From Tilletia caries (taxonomy: Eukaryota > Basidiomycota > Exobasidiomycetes > Tilletiales > Tilletiaceae): a stretch of DNA of 64,000 bases. The translations under genes were made by a program, and so were the position numbers. The notes under the pieces were generated by a model. It made no database searches, was not told where the DNA came from, and was given only the letters and a program-made list of their open reading frames with translations. Positions within the stretch are counted from its first letter, which is position 1, and each line of letters opens with the position of its first letter. Location: NCBI GenBank assembly GCA_032718865.1, contig JALUTQ010000036.1, positions 89,518-153,517 of the forward strand, in the 5' to 3' direction. Positions 46,000-57,923 of this stretch are shown here, one piece after another.

Positions 46000-46900
46000 C
46001 TTCGCGGTTACCGTGATGCGTGATGTCCCAACTGTTTTCCAACCTGCTCACGGCAGCATACACTTGAATTCCAGAGCTACGTGGCTAGCTTGTGATGGGA
46101 GCGCGCGCGAGAGCCGCTCCTGATTGCTGATCGATTCCGCTTCGTTTGCGTTGAGCCGTGAGCGGGTCGTGGTACAGGGCGTAGGTACAAATCGGTCCAG
46201 GTACCAATCGGTCGAGGTACAAATCAATCACAAAATGAATTGACGATCCGAGAAGGCGATCCGGGAAGCGTGGGCCTCGGCTGTATCCACGTGGTGGCTC
46301 ACTTCCAGAGACAGGAGTTGACTGATAGCGCCACGTGGTGTCAACTTCGAATCGGACAGAGACCGATGAAAGGGGATGTGGAATTGAGATGTGAGAGAGA
46401 TACAGGAAGAAGGAGATGAAGATCGAAAGAAGGATGATTGTACAGAGTGCAGAACCGAATGAGAGCGAGAATGTGACCGTGACGGGGGGTAATCTTGTGC
46501 TGGAGTATGGGCGGTTGAGGACGATGGAAAGGGAGCTAGACCTCCAGCCCTGCTGGGCGCAAAAGGGTTGAAAGACGCGTCGAATGTAGCGTGACAATGG
46601 TCATGAGGGGTCCTTTGAGAGGTCCGTTCTTGTTTCGTGAGATCGTGGGTACTTGGTGAAGAGGATGGCAGCAGTGTCCAGGGAGCAGAGGTAAATGTTG
46701 ATGTGACCGAGGGCTTGGATATTGGATCCCTGCTTGTCCTTGGCGTGATGGCGAAAGGATTCTAGAATGAGGCTGGTTGGGGATTATTTCTGTCCGGTGG
46801 CAGAAGCAATGAGGCAACGTCGTAAACGCGTCCAGAAGAATGCGGTGCGGTCGCGTGAGCAAGTTGTTATCGAATGCATGCCTGCAGCGTCTGGCATCAA
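46000..46900. other. intergenic region between UPF3 and the mitochondrial carrier
   Basis: This region contains the UPF3 promoter side and the 3' flank of the carrier gene. Three tandem variants of AGGTACAAATCGGTC lie around 46180-46228. Two CCACGTGG palindromes occur at 46287-46294 and 46331-46338. No gene is supported. Confidence 0.45.
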
Positions 46901-47830
46901 TCAGCCTATGAGTGTTTGTGCATCCGTCTTCTTGATCTGCGCTGCCCGTTGCCGATCGATGACACCTTGGAAGTAGGTCAGGAAGAAGTAGATGAGCGTC
47001 GTCTGAGGCTGCAACCGGATCCAAGCGGGTGTCCATCCGCGGAAGAAGACCTTGAGTCCATCCTGCTTGACCGAGCTCCGGATCACGCTCAGCACACCCT
47101 CGCCCGAAGACGAGTTCTGGACGCGAGACTTGATCACGTCCACGGGTGCACAGAGCGTGGTGGCTGTGGTACCGGCAGCGAATGAGGCGGCGAAGGTGAG
47201 CGCGGAGCCTTCTTGCATCCCCGTCGATTGTAGTAGCGACTTGAAGAGATCGTATGAGCCCAGTTGGGCGACGTTCATCACGACCGAACGGACGACATTG
47301 GGACCCAGACCAAGGAAGAGAGTTCCCATCCCTTCCGTACGCGTGATTTTGAGAAGGCCACTGACGGAATTTGCATAGTTGAAGCGCGCCGCGGGAGCGC
47401 GGTTCAAGTCACTGCACATCCTCACGAGCACAATCTCCGCCGGATTTCCCACAACTCCCGCAATTCCGCCCGCCAGCGCTGCGCTGGTCGCCAACGTGGC
47501 CGTAGTCGGTTTAGACCCCGGCGGTGTCAACCGGGCCTTGACGTCCTCATAGACCGCGAAACGGGTGAGCGAGTACAGGAATTGACGGAGCCAGGTAGCG
47601 GTGATGCCGTGCCAGAGAGTGGTGATGCCCTCGGTGCGGGCAGAGGTGACCATGGTGGTGAACATGCTCTGTCTGACGGTGGCCGTCTGGAGGCGGTACT
47701 TGGTCAGGTCGAGTGGGTGGGTTATGGAGGCTGCACAGGAGGCTGCAAGACCGCCGAGCCAGAAGGGATACTTGGCTTTGCCGCCTGTCTGAGCCGGGGC
47801 GACAACGGGGAGGGGGGCAGTAGCAGCCAT
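46901..47830 (-). CDS. DIC1: mitochondrial carrier, dicarboxylate type
   Basis: An intronless gene of 309 residues. Three mitochondrial carrier repeats are visible with their signature motifs: PLDLTKYR, PAEIVLVRM and PVDVIKSR. Order and sequence (YPFWLGGLAASCAASITHPL, RFAVYEDVKARL, VMNVAQLGSYDLFKSLL) resemble dicarboxylate carriers that exchange malate or succinate for phosphate across the inner mitochondrial membrane. Length fits the family of about 300 residues. 2-oxoglutarate carriers are close relatives and cannot be fully excluded. The gene is divergent from the hydroxyacid dehydrogenase, 714 bp apart. Confidence 0.88.
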   Translation of the reverse strand: MAATAPLPVVAPAQTGGKAKYPFWLGGLAASCAASITHPLDLTKYRLQTATVRQSMFTTMVTSARTEGITTLWHGITATWLRQFLYSLTRFAVYEDVKARLTPPGSKPTTATLATSAALAGGIAGVVGNPAEIVLVRMCSDLNRAPAARFNYANSVSGLLKITRTEGMGTLFLGLGPNVVRSVVMNVAQLGSYDLFKSLLQSTGMQEGSALTFAASFAAGTTATTLCAPVDVIKSRVQNSSSGEGVLSVIRSSVKQDGLKVFFRGWTPAWIRLQPQTTLIYFFLTYFQGVIDRQRAAQIKKTDAQTLIG

Positions 47831-48544
47831 GGCGAGAAAACAGCTGGCAGCGAGGTGAGAGCGTGTGAGTGTTGTGCTGGGCTGAACTGAAGATGGATGT
47901 CCTGTGAGCTAGAGCGAGACTCACGCTCACGAACAACGAAGCGCGCGCTGGCCTGCAGCTTCAAGAGAGCTACGAGCAGGAGAAGCGAAAGGAAAGGGAC
48001 ACTGGGCGCAGCGGACAGCGGGAGAGCGAACGACGTGTGCGTGGGAGAGAGATAGCGATGCGATCCGAATGCTGCCAGGCGGGCCTTTATACGAGTGCTG
48101 CGTCGATCTTGACTTGCTGGGACGTGCACCCCCCACACTTTGGTCGACATTGCGGCTTGCGGGGACTTGATTCAGCCCACAGCCAGCCGCGAATTCCACT
48201 TCCACCCAGCAGTCAGCACCAGCAACTTCCATTTCACCACCCACACACAGACGGCATCTTCCTATAATGTACGCGTGTGGGCGATAGCATCAAAGGACGC
48301 CGTGTACTGGCCGTCGGTCGGGGGGCATGTTGAAACGGAAATATAGTGAGCGAGACGACGTGGAGTCGAAATGAGAACGGCTCAGGAACGGCTCTGGAAC
48401 GACTTGGAAACGGTAGACCCTCTTGTCCAACCCTCGCACTCGCTCACGGGAACATGGCAAGAATCTCGAATTGAACGTACATTCAAATCCAAGGACTGAA
48501 GGAAGGAAAGGAAGACGAGCGAAGGATCGAGCGGTAGCAAGAAA
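47831..48544. promoter_or_regulatory. divergent intergenic region between carrier and dehydrogenase genes
   Basis: The 5' flanks of both genes lie here. The minus-strand side includes CT-rich tracts typical of fungal leaders. I see no TATA box close to either start and no further gene. Confidence 0.4.
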
Positions 48545-49981
48545 ATGTCCAGCCAATCCCTTCCCAAAGTGGTCCTCACGCGAGCATCGCTCCCCTCACC
48601 TCTGCTCCGACAGGCCCACGAAGCCGGACTCATCAACCTCGTCGTCAATGAGGACTCCGAAGGCGGTATGGGTGCCCCGCGTGACTGGCTTCTCACCAAC
48701 GCCCGTGGTGCCCACGCTCTCGTCGTCTTCCTCTCCGACATCATCGATACCGAGCTCGTCGACCATGCCGGGCCTCAACTCCGGGTCGTGTCCACCATGA
48801 GCGTCGGGGTCGATCATGTCGATGTCGATCTTCTGCGCGAGAGGGGGATCAAACTCGGGTACACGCCTACGGTGCTGAATGAGGCTGTTGCTGAGCTCAG
48901 TTTGAATTTGGCATTGATGAGTACGAGGAACGTCAGTCGGGCACTTCGTGTGGTGGAAGGAGGTCGATGGGGCAGTAATCCATGGACGCCCCTTGTGAGT
49001 GTATTTACAAATGGCTCCCCCGTCAAACTCTTCATCGTGCTTTCTGAAAAGACTGGATTTATTTTACAGGCATTCTGCGGACCCTCCCTTCGAGGCAAGA
49101 CGATCGGCTTCTACGGCTTCGGAGCCATCGCCCAATCGATCGCCCTACTCCTCCCGGCCTTCCACCCTCGCACCATTCTGTACACCACCTCCCGCCCGAC
49201 ACCCTTCGACCCTGCCCTCTCCGACGAGCGGTGGAAGGTCCTCCGCCAGGGAGGATGGGAGTACGTAGCGGAGATGAGAGCAAAGGCAAAGATGCCGGAG
49301 ATCGAAGTGCGCAATGTGCCTGATTTGCTCGACTTGGCGTCGCAGGTCGACGTTCTGTTGTAAGTGATACCCCTCCATCGTTGGCTTCCTAACGGACCTT
49401 TGGTGGCTCACCCTCGGCTCCGACTTTACTCATAGTGTCATGGCTTCTCTCGGCCCATCAACGAAGCATGCCATCAATGCCGAGGTCCTGTCCAAGATGC
49501 GGTGAGTACCTACATGCAGGCATCCCTCCTATATGCTCCCTGACTTCTCCTTTCCGCTGAAATACAGTCCAACGGCCCATCTAGTCAACACGTCCCGCGG
49601 GCCCATCGTCGACACCTCCGCCCTCGCAGACGCACTTCGTCAAAACAAGATCGCAGGCGCAGGCCTTGACGTCCTCGAAGGCGAGCCGAGTACGTCGCAC
49701 ATACCCTTTCCCCCCTTCCCAAATCCTGCAATGCTTCTAATCTCACCCACTCACTCCAAACATCATCTACAGACATCCCGGCCTCACACCCGCTCCTCGC
49801 GCCCGACGTTCGGGACCGGGTCGTACTCTTGCCCCACATCGGATCGGCTACGAACGAGACACGACAGAACATGGCAGACTGGGCGGCGAGGAATGCTCTC
49901 GGTGGGATAGACTTGCCCAGGGAGAAGCAGGGACAGGATGGCGAGCAGAAGTGGACGATGCCGGCTGTGTACGGGGCGTAG
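48545..49981 (+). CDS. D-2-hydroxyacid dehydrogenase, glyoxylate/hydroxypyruvate reductase type
   Basis: Five exons (48545-48994, 49070-49359, 49436-49501, 49568-49689, 49773-49981) give 378 residues. The N-terminal catalytic half has STMSVGVDHVDVDLL. The nucleotide-binding fold has GKTIGFYGFGAIAQSIA. The catalytic Arg is in VNTSRGPIVD, the Glu in GLDVLEGEP and the His in LLPHIGSAT. These are the three residues of the NAD(P)-dependent 2-hydroxyacid dehydrogenases, which reduce glyoxylate, hydroxypyruvate or similar 2-oxoacids. The domain layout resembles human GRHPR. Cofactor preference and exact substrate are not readable. Confidence 0.88.
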
Positions 49982-50140
49982 GCAAGGTTACCTTGCTGCA
50001 GAGTGCACTCTGAACAATTTCTGGCTTTCGGACGCCTGTAGACATCGAGGTGGATCAATGAAAAGCTACAATAGTATGTATCGCGAAAGAGACTTGCCGA
50101 ATGCCGGCAGATGATGAAAAAGGTGAAGGTGCGAAGAGCC

Positions 50141-53100
50141 CTAGTACCCGCCGCGAAACTGCGGCTTGAACTCCCTCTTCACACTCGGGACCGACGAGCC
50201 TTCCTTCTTGACCCCTCCCTTCGACTTGCTCTCCCCACCATTCCCGCTGCTCTTGTTCTTCTTGTTGCCTTTACCTCCCCGGGCCTTCGCTTTTCCCTTG
50301 GCCTTCTGGCTGCCGCCTCCTTCGCTCTTCACGCTCGATTCTCGGTGCCCGCCGGAGGAGGATGGGGCCGCTGAGCCTTGCTTGACCTTCTTCTTGCGTC
50401 GACCTCCACCACCGCCTCCGCCGCCGCTGACACTTCCCTCTCCCCCTTCTGCTCCTTTGCTGCGCTTGCGCTTCTTCGGTTTCTCATCCGGGTACGCTCC
50501 TACCGGCGGGAACCCGCCAGCGCCACGGCCTCGAATGCTGTGACCCCCACCGCGCCCTCCTCGACCTCGCCCTTGGCCCCGTCCCCGGCCTCGCCACGAC
50601 TCTCCTGCTCCCCCATGTCCGGGCCCATAGGCAGGACCGCCGAGATGGGCTCGGCCTATCGAAGCGTAGCTTCCGCCAGTCTGAATACTCGAGCGACTCT
50701 CATCAACTTCGAAGTCGTCGTCATCATCATCGTCGCTATCGTCATCAAAGTCCTGATCGTCCGAAGACTCGTCGTCGTCTCTGCCTCGTCTTCCGCCGCC
50801 TTGTGAGCGCCCATGGCGTGGGCCGGCATCGTCTTCGTCTTCGGAGATAAGAGAGATTACCTCAGAGGCGCCCAGCGTCCGACTCGGACTGAGCGGGTCG
50901 CCTTCTGCTGCCTGACGACCCTTGCCCTTCTCTCGCCCATTGCCGTTCGCGTCCTCATCATCATCCCGATAACCTCGTCCCGCTCGACCGCCACTTCCAC
51001 CCTGCTGTGTTGAGGACTTGGACGATCGATTGTTGTCGGACCCAGCGATCCGATCCACAAGCGAAGGTCCGTTCCGACTCCGCTTCGACCCAGAGCCCGT
51101 CCCATTCTCGTCCTCGTCTTCTCGGTCGCGCCGTCGCTGGGAGGTCCGCTCGTGAGTGCTACTGCTGGCGTTGGCATTCTTGCTCCGCTTCGACGAGCGC
51201 TCGGCACGGCCCGCGAACCAGTCATCAGGATCCTCCTCCTCTTGATCATAGCCACCCGCCCGACCCTCCCAGCGCCGGTCAGACCCGCGCCCGCCTCGAC
51301 GACTGTCGTACCGATCGTAGTCCAGCTCGTCATTATAGCGATCCCTTCGGCCGGACCGGTCTCGATCCCTGTCATCATAGCGATCGCGTCCACGATCGCG
51401 GTCTCGGTCTCGATCCCGATCACGGTCACGGCCACCAGCACGCCGGTCGAAACGGTCGAGCAGATCCCTCGCAGGTTCACCGCGACGCGGCAGATTGTTG
51501 TACCCGTAAGAAGTACCCGCTCGATCCGCACGGAAGCTGGAAGGATCGGCAGAGAGATGCATGCTCGCTCCCGGTCCGATCTCAAAGTCGAAGGAGGAAG
51601 GGGGAAGCCCGCCGGGACCTGCCACGGGCGGGGCCTGCTCAAGCTCGTGAGCAAAAGGTCCGAGACGGGAAACGCGCTCGGAAAAGATGCCAGGTTCGGT
51701 TGTGCGGTTGAAGCTGTTGTAATGGGTCTGCGCAGAACGCGGTGTAGGACAGTCGTCTCCCCAGTGGTTGCCCTTCATCCCGCAGCTGTAGCACCATCGC
51801 GTCTGCAATGAGGATGAACGAAGTTTGAGACAAGTGGGCAAAAGAGCCCTGCTAGGATGCAGCGTGGCCGTGTAAAAGCTTGTGAATTGGAACATACCGC
51901 AGGGTCCCAATCGCGTCTAGGCTTGCCCAGCTCAGCGTCCTTGTCAGCTTCCTTCCCCTTCCTCTTTTCGTTCTCCTTGCCCTTCTTCCCTGTCCCGCTC
52001 GACGAAGCCGACTTGTTCTGGTTGATGTCGCCACCGGTCTCGACAAGCTCGAGCTGCAGCGCGTCGTGCTTCTTCTGGCGCGCCTCCGCGTACTCTGCCG
52101 CCGAGTTGTAGACGTATATGCGCCAAAGAGTCGGACAAGTGGCTGCTCGGTGCGATTGCGAGCCGCACCTTTCACACTCGCGTGCACTGGAGCCAGGTGC
52201 AGCCTTATTCTTGCAGTCCTGAAAAATAACAACGATGCAGAAGGTCAGAATACTCCGAGAGCAGAAATCATGTTTCCCGAGCGGAAAGAAACGTACTCGG
52301 CTCATGTGTCCGACTTGACCGCATCGGAAACATTGCAAAGCCAAGGGACAAGATCTTGTCGGGTGCTCGTCTACGGCACCGCATTTCAAACACTGTGGGT
52401 AATATCGATCGAGTCAGCCGATGACCTATGTCAACACGCGTTGTCTGCTCGCATGGATCCAGGTAAATCTGAGCGTCGTCGCGGCGCGTTTGCACTCACT
52501 TTGATGTGAGGACACTTTCTGGCCTGATGACCCTGTTCTCCGCACTTATGGCAGAGTTCCTTTGCCTTGCGCTGTTCTTCTTTCTCCTCTTCGTAGTACC
52601 GCGCGGCTGTCCGTGTCTATAGAACGCAAGCCAGAGCAGAGCAAATTTTCAGTGTCAAGAACCTGAAGCTCGGCCAGCCATTCCCCCAAATACCCCTCGA
52701 GAGTGAAAAGATGTAGGGATAGGCAACATAGCTACTCACGGCATCGAGCTGCTCGTACTCTCCCAAATCTTCACCTTCTTCTCCTTCTCCCGGTCCTCCT
52801 CCGCCAGCGCCGCCTCTTGACTGCATATCCTCTCCCTCCAAGATGATGTTGGAAGGGAGGAGAAGACCCTGGGTCAGGACATGCTCGCCTGGCCCTGCGA
52901 GATGCTGCGTTTGAGCCGCGGTTGTCGTCGGAGCTGCCTGTCCGACCTGCGCGTTGGAGGACGAGGAGGTAGAATTCGCTGCAGCATCCGCGCGTAGATC
53001 AGCCGCAGAGGCAGCCGTAGTTGCGGATGCGCTGGTGTCGTGCGCGGCTTGACCGTGCGCTTCGGTGCGGTCGTTTGCGCCTTCAGCGACAGCCGCAGCG

Positions 53101-53462
53101 CCGCTCTGCGGAGAGGCAGCACGGAGGAGCGACATGTCCGGATTGTTGTCTATGACGAAGAGGTCCATACTGTCCTCCATCGCAACCGCATCACCGCTGT
53201 CACCGCTGCCACCGCTGCCACCGCTGCCTTCTGCTCCTGCTGCCACCGCAGCATCGCCCTTATTCCCATCCCGTCCATTAGAGACACCCGGCCGACTCCA
53301 GTCCGCCACGGCATTTTGCGCGCCGCTCGTCTCGCGCTCAGCACTGAGAAGGTCGACAGCCTCAGCATCGAGATCGAATTCTTCTCCCGCTTCGCTGTCA
53401 GTCGAGGACAGATGCAGCATGTCGGCGTCACCTCCTGTCCGACTAGCTCTTGCACGGCTCAT
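50141..53462 (-). CDS. AIR1: Air1/Air2-like zinc-knuckle protein (TRAMP complex)
   Basis: Five exons (52740-53462, 52500-52616, 52297-52392, 51898-52218, 50141-51802) give 972 residues. Five CCHC zinc knuckles follow a 250-residue acidic, Ser/Ala-rich N-terminus: CHKCGEQGHQARKC, CLKCGAVDEHPTRSC, CFRCGQVGHMSRDC, CERCGSQSHRAATC and CYSCGMKGNHWGDDC. Each intron falls near a knuckle boundary. Air proteins bridge RNA to the Trf4-Mtr4 poly(A) polymerase and helicase for nuclear exosome decay. The tail of about 500 residues is far longer than in yeast Air1/2 (about 350 residues in total). It holds an RD-rich run (RDRDRDRDRDRDRGRD), acidic Ser/Asp stretches and RGG-type segments (RGRGRGQGRGRGGRGG), so it may bind RNA directly. 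Confidence 0.82.
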
Positions 53463-53918
53463 GCTGCTGGGGGCACAGAATTCGAAGGAATGGGGCCACC
53501 AAAAGCACGACTAGCCGGACGCTACGCTTTCTTTTGAGAATTTCCGAGATCCGTCGTCGTGGTTGTCGTCAAGAAGCCTGAGGCCTGAGGTTGAAACTTT
53601 TTCAGCTGGAAGGAATTGGAGGTGAGAAGCAATCGTGAGCCGAATCAGGAGCCGAGGTTGACCATCCTCCTTCAAGCGATGGCAAACGGGAACAGCTCGG
53701 GAGCTCGCAGACGGTAGCAGGCAGGGATGTCAAGTCAAGCAGTGAGTGAAGGTGATGAATAGTACTTATTCAATAGGATTGATCAATGATCGAGATTGGA
53801 ATATACAGAAACAATTGCGAGTGTATGTTGAATAAGGGAGACTGAGGCCCATTTTGCGCGATGTTGGCGCCCATGATCCTGGAGTTAAGAGAAGTTGAAA
53901 GGAGTCAAATCAAGTCGC

Positions 53919-54585
53919 TTAAGCGAGGATGTTGATGTTGATGTCGGTGCAGCCGAGGAGGTCGAGGTTGAGCAGACCACCCTTCTGGAGAATCTTGCAG
54001 GTCTCGGCAGGGCAGGTGGTGGGCTTGGGGGTGGCAGTGGGCTTGGGGGTGGTGGACTTGGAGGTGGTCTTAGTCTGGTGGGAAGCAGCGCGCTTGTTGA
54101 CGTCAAGGCCGAGGTTGAGCAGGTTGACGTTCAGGCTGAGGCAACCGAGAGCGTTGACGTTGAGGAGACCCTCCTGGAGAACGGAGCAGGTCTTCTTGGC
54201 AGAGCATGAGGCGCTCTTGGAGGGGGCCTGGGTGCCGTCGGAGAGGATGTTGACATCGACGTTGGAGCATCCGAGAACCTCGAGGTTGATCAGGCCACCG
54301 TCCTGGAGAGCCTTGCAGGTCTCGGACTTGCTGACGGGCTTGAGCTTGCTGAGGACACTGGCGCTGATGTTGGAGCAGCCGAGCAGGTCGAGGTCTGCCA
54401 GGGAGTGAAAGAGGATGTCAGTAACATGTGGCGCCTGGGAAGGGTTTCCTCGATGATCGCAATAACTCACTGATGAGAGACGCCTGCTGCATGACGGTGC
54501 AGACGTTCTTGGGGGAGTGGCTGGCGGCGGCCGAAGCGGAGCCGACAGCGGCGAGGACGAGAGCGGCGGGGGCGATGAACTGCAT
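53919..54585 (-). CDS. small secreted protein of four two-cysteine repeats
   Basis: Two exons (54471-54585, 53919-54394) give 196 residues. A signal peptide is clear (MQFIAPAALVLAAVGSASAA). The mature part has four copies of a unit of about 26 residues: CTVMQQASLINLDLLGC, CKALQDGGLINLEVLGC, CSVLQEGLLNVNALGC and CKILQKGGLLNLDLLGC, each followed by a hydrophobic strand such as SNVDVNILS. Linkers are Lys/Thr/Pro-rich before the last unit. Each unit carries two cysteines about 15 apart, suggesting one disulfide per unit. The intron splits the first unit. A TATAAA box lies about 130 bp upstream (54715-54720). It could be a cell-surface or effector-like protein; I recognise no named family, and it is not a hydrophobin pattern. 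Confidence 0.78.
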
Positions 54586-56173
54586 TTTGATGAGTAATTC
54601 AGGGGGGGGTGGGGGAAGTGGATCAAAAGATTGGTGAAGTTGGGGTGAGAGTAGATGAGTGTAGGTTGGGTGAGGAGAAAAGGTCAGAAGAGAAGAGCTG
54701 GGAAATACTCAGGCTTTATATGCATTCTGCGGCCCATTGGGTCAAGCGGTCAAGAGAGAAGCGTCAAGCCCAGCAGTAGTGAGAAGAAAGCCACCCTAGC
54801 GCAGTGCTGCAGGTTCGGATCTCGGAAGAGGGCCGCAGTGCAGACGGGAAGGAACCCGCCCCAGTAATCCCGGTGCATGGCGCTGTAGGTGTACATCTTG
54901 GCTTGCCCCTTGCCAGGTGAAAGAAAAGGTTCGGGCGCTGCGTCTGAGGAAGAAAGGAAGGGGAAGGGGAAGGGGAAGATGAAGAAAGGACAAAGGTTGG
55001 AGCATGTGGCAATCAGTTGCAACTCACTGTAACAGGGAGCCCGGAGCCGGGAGGTGGGAGGCGGGAGAGCCGTGCGCGACTGAGCGTAGTGGCAGGAGTC
55101 AAATGTCAATAGTCAATATGTCAAGTCAGTCAAGCCACAGCCGGCGCGATGCTGTGGAAGTGGAAGTCGTGTGAAGGTTGGTACAATGAATAAGGATGAA
55201 GTCAGACGAGTGGTGGTCCGGCAGCAGCCACGAAAAGCCTCAGCGGCACCAGAACCCGTGCGGTAAACACGTGAGAAAAGTGAGAGCGACCAGCAGGCGG
55301 GCCGTCAGTCGGAAGGGGAGCTCAGGGAACGCCAAGAAAAGGTTTGCCTTTCTTATGCATAATGTATTGACGATCAAGCGATGCTGCAGGATCCATGACG
55401 ATGATCCGAGTTCTTCTAATTGTTTTTCCCCCTTTCTCCGCTACTCCTTTCTTCTTCTCCGCTCTAAGACCGTAGATCATCGATCATCAACAGATCGCAA
55501 ACAACGCTCTGTGAGCTGCAGTACATATCGCAGAGGATTAGCTGGCCTTGCGCGAGGTCTGCGAGAGTTGTCATGGTCCACTCGCCCTGACATCTAATTA
55601 TCCGACAGTATGTAGTACTCCTGCTGGTCGCGGGATCAACTCTTCTGTGACAGGGGACGGCGACGGCGACTGGTACTCCATACTGTATTATGTATACGAA
55701 GAAAATACCGAACATCTAGCGAAGTGAAATAAAAGAGGCGGAAAGATTGGGACAGCTGCTAGCTCCTGCTGGGACCTGGGAGTGGAAGATATTAGTGGGC
55801 CCATAGCGGGAGTGCTAGTGAGAGTGCCCATAAGCCGGCTTAGCACTTTTTAGCAGTGGCTTATTGTCATAGGTCAGGACCAATGATTACCAAAAGCTAC
55901 ATGTATAATAATGTAGATGGTTAGGCTGGTGTTAACCTTTTCCGCTTACCATCAATAATTGGATTGCTGGGCTACTATGTACTATTGGCCGCTGGCGCCC
56001 GCCTGGCCCGCCTGGTGGCGGCGTGTCCCTCGCGAGCAGTGCCTGCCATGTAATTTTTTCTGAGTCGTTGTGGAAGTGGAGTTGTGGAGTTGTGGACATC
56101 AGCATCGTATCTCTTTCCGGAAGGTTGCAAGGGACGATGAAGCCATGAAACATATATACTTGATCGATAAGGC
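54586..56173. other. gene-poor flank before the insertion hotspot
   Basis: The first 150 bp are the promoter of the secreted protein gene. The rest has only short frames without domains. I see no tRNA, no repeat with defined ends and no other gene. Confidence 0.45.
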
Positions 56174-56176
56174 ATA

Positions 56177-56829
56177 CACTGCTACCATGGGGGTTGTTTT
56201 AAGGGGTGTAAAGCGCTTCGTAATAATTTGTTTTACAATGATTTTACGGTTCTCTCAAAACATCCCTGTTGTGCAGGAGTTTTAAGGGCTCGGCAAAAAC
56301 CGCAGCGTTTTACGTGGTGCGGAATCATGTCTGAAAACAATGACGTATTGGACCCCCTGGGAGGTTGTTCTACGGCTGCTAGAACCGAAGACAAGATAGA
56401 CTTTCAGTTTCTCTAATTAGAATGGGTCTGCTCGGTGGTCTCAGAGTCTCTGCCCTGCATCTCAAAAGGTTCACAGCTGCTTCCACACTCAATTGATGCT
56501 GCTCTCTGAAGACAGAAACCCTCGATTTACAGTATTGCTACCCGTGGATGACATGTTGAGGTTGGCTGGGCATGGCGGGTGGGTGTGGTGAGGGCCGTGG
56601 TGTCGAGCAGGGTGGTGGCGGTGAGGAAGGCGTCTGGAGACGCCTAGTCTCACTTCCCGGGTCGCTGCAGCAGTCACGTGATCACTATGCCTACTGGGGT
56701 TTTAACACTATTAGAAAGGTGTTTTAACACCCAAATCAGCGGAACAAAATAGAAAATTATAACATGGGGTAAACACGTGCGTTCCAGAAGCGCTTTACAC
56801 CCCTTAAAACAACCCCCATGGTAGCAGTG
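56177..56829. mobile_element. CACTA-like MITE with perfect 42-bp inverted repeats
   Basis: The 42-bp ends (56177-56218 and 56788-56829) are exact complements. They start CACTGCTACCATGGGGGTTG and are flanked by ATA on both sides (56174-56176, 56830-56832). CACTG ends with a 3-bp duplication fit the CACTA superfamily. Part of the interior (about 56430-56620) resembles the core of the MITE at 42507-43154, for example GTATTGCTACCCGTG, so the two families share an ancestor. There is no transposase. Confidence 0.82.
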
Positions 56830-56969
56830 ATAAGGGTCCGTTGTTCCTCCCTGCCGGCTGCGTCATACAAAGGATACCCAAATCACTCCTGCAATAATAA
56901 TCGGGTGACTTCAAGAATCCCAATGGTTTATGCCGGCGTGATTAATGATTAATGGATCAATGGCGGAGT

Positions 56970-57602
56970 CACTGTGCCATCCGAGGTAGTTTCCAGTTGG
57001 TGGAAACCCGTGAAAACTCGATAGTTTTCGCCGCCGAAAACTAAAAAATGCGCAGCAGTTTTCCTATGTCGAAAACCCTTTGGTGTAGCACGGGCCACCT
57101 TATGTAAGCCTCCTGTAGACCACGCTACCGCGGTGGGGTCAAGCGCTACCACTGCCTGGTCTCAGGGTGTCGCTGCCCAGGCACGGCCTACCCGTGCCAC
57201 TCGACACATCCACACTCACCACTGACAAGTGCATGTCTCAACACAAGTACACACGGGTAGCAATACAGTAATTCCACGGTTTCTGTCGTCAGACATGAGC
57301 ATCGCTTTGGTCAGGAAGCAGCTATGAATTTTCTGAGGTTGAAGCCGGTTACCTAGAAACCCTGAGACTGTTGAGCGGGGTCATGCCAATTGGGGAAACC
57401 AAGAGGTCTTTGCCCGGCATCGACCTCCCAGACCCGCTTCAAGTTTCCAAGTACCGAAAACCCTTCGAAAACTGCACAGTATTCGGATCCAAAGAAAACT
57501 GCCCGAAAACTGGTCTAGTTTCCAGCGCCATGGAAACCCCTTGGAAACTGCGGATTTCCAATTAGTTTCCACCAACTGGAAACTACTTCATTTGGCACAG
57601 TG
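56970..57602. mobile_element. CACTA-like MITE, copy B
   Basis: This is a second copy of the 42507-43154 element in reverse orientation, with CACTGTGCCA ends and an AGT target duplication (56967-56969, 57603-57605). It is 633 bp, 15 shorter. One difference is the absence of an 11-bp duplication; others are T or A runs that are one base shorter here than in copy A. Confidence 0.85.
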
Positions 57603-57923
57603 AGTACTTCAAGAATTGCTCAGCTTTTGGCTGTGAACCCAAGTTAATGACAGGTTCGACAGCGCAAAAAATCTATCCAGGGGCTGGATTGATCTCCTAT
57701 GTGAGGCATTGATTTAATGATCTATGCCACTGTTAATGTTAATGTTAATGATTAATGGCAATTCTTGAAGTCACCCATCATCTTCAGCTTCAGCGCGCAG
57801 CGCGTCAACCGTCAGCGCGTCAGCCGTCAGCTCCTCCCGCCTCTTTCGCTTTGTGCTTTCTCTCACCGCCTTCCTCCAAGCTTAAGGTATCGTTTGGGCT
57901 GAAGCGAGAAAGGCAACAAATAC

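Noticed and set aside
53040..53537. Plus-strand frame of 165 codons opposite the zinc-knuckle gene
   Set aside because: It is antisense to the acidic N-terminal exon of the Air-like gene and has no independent support.
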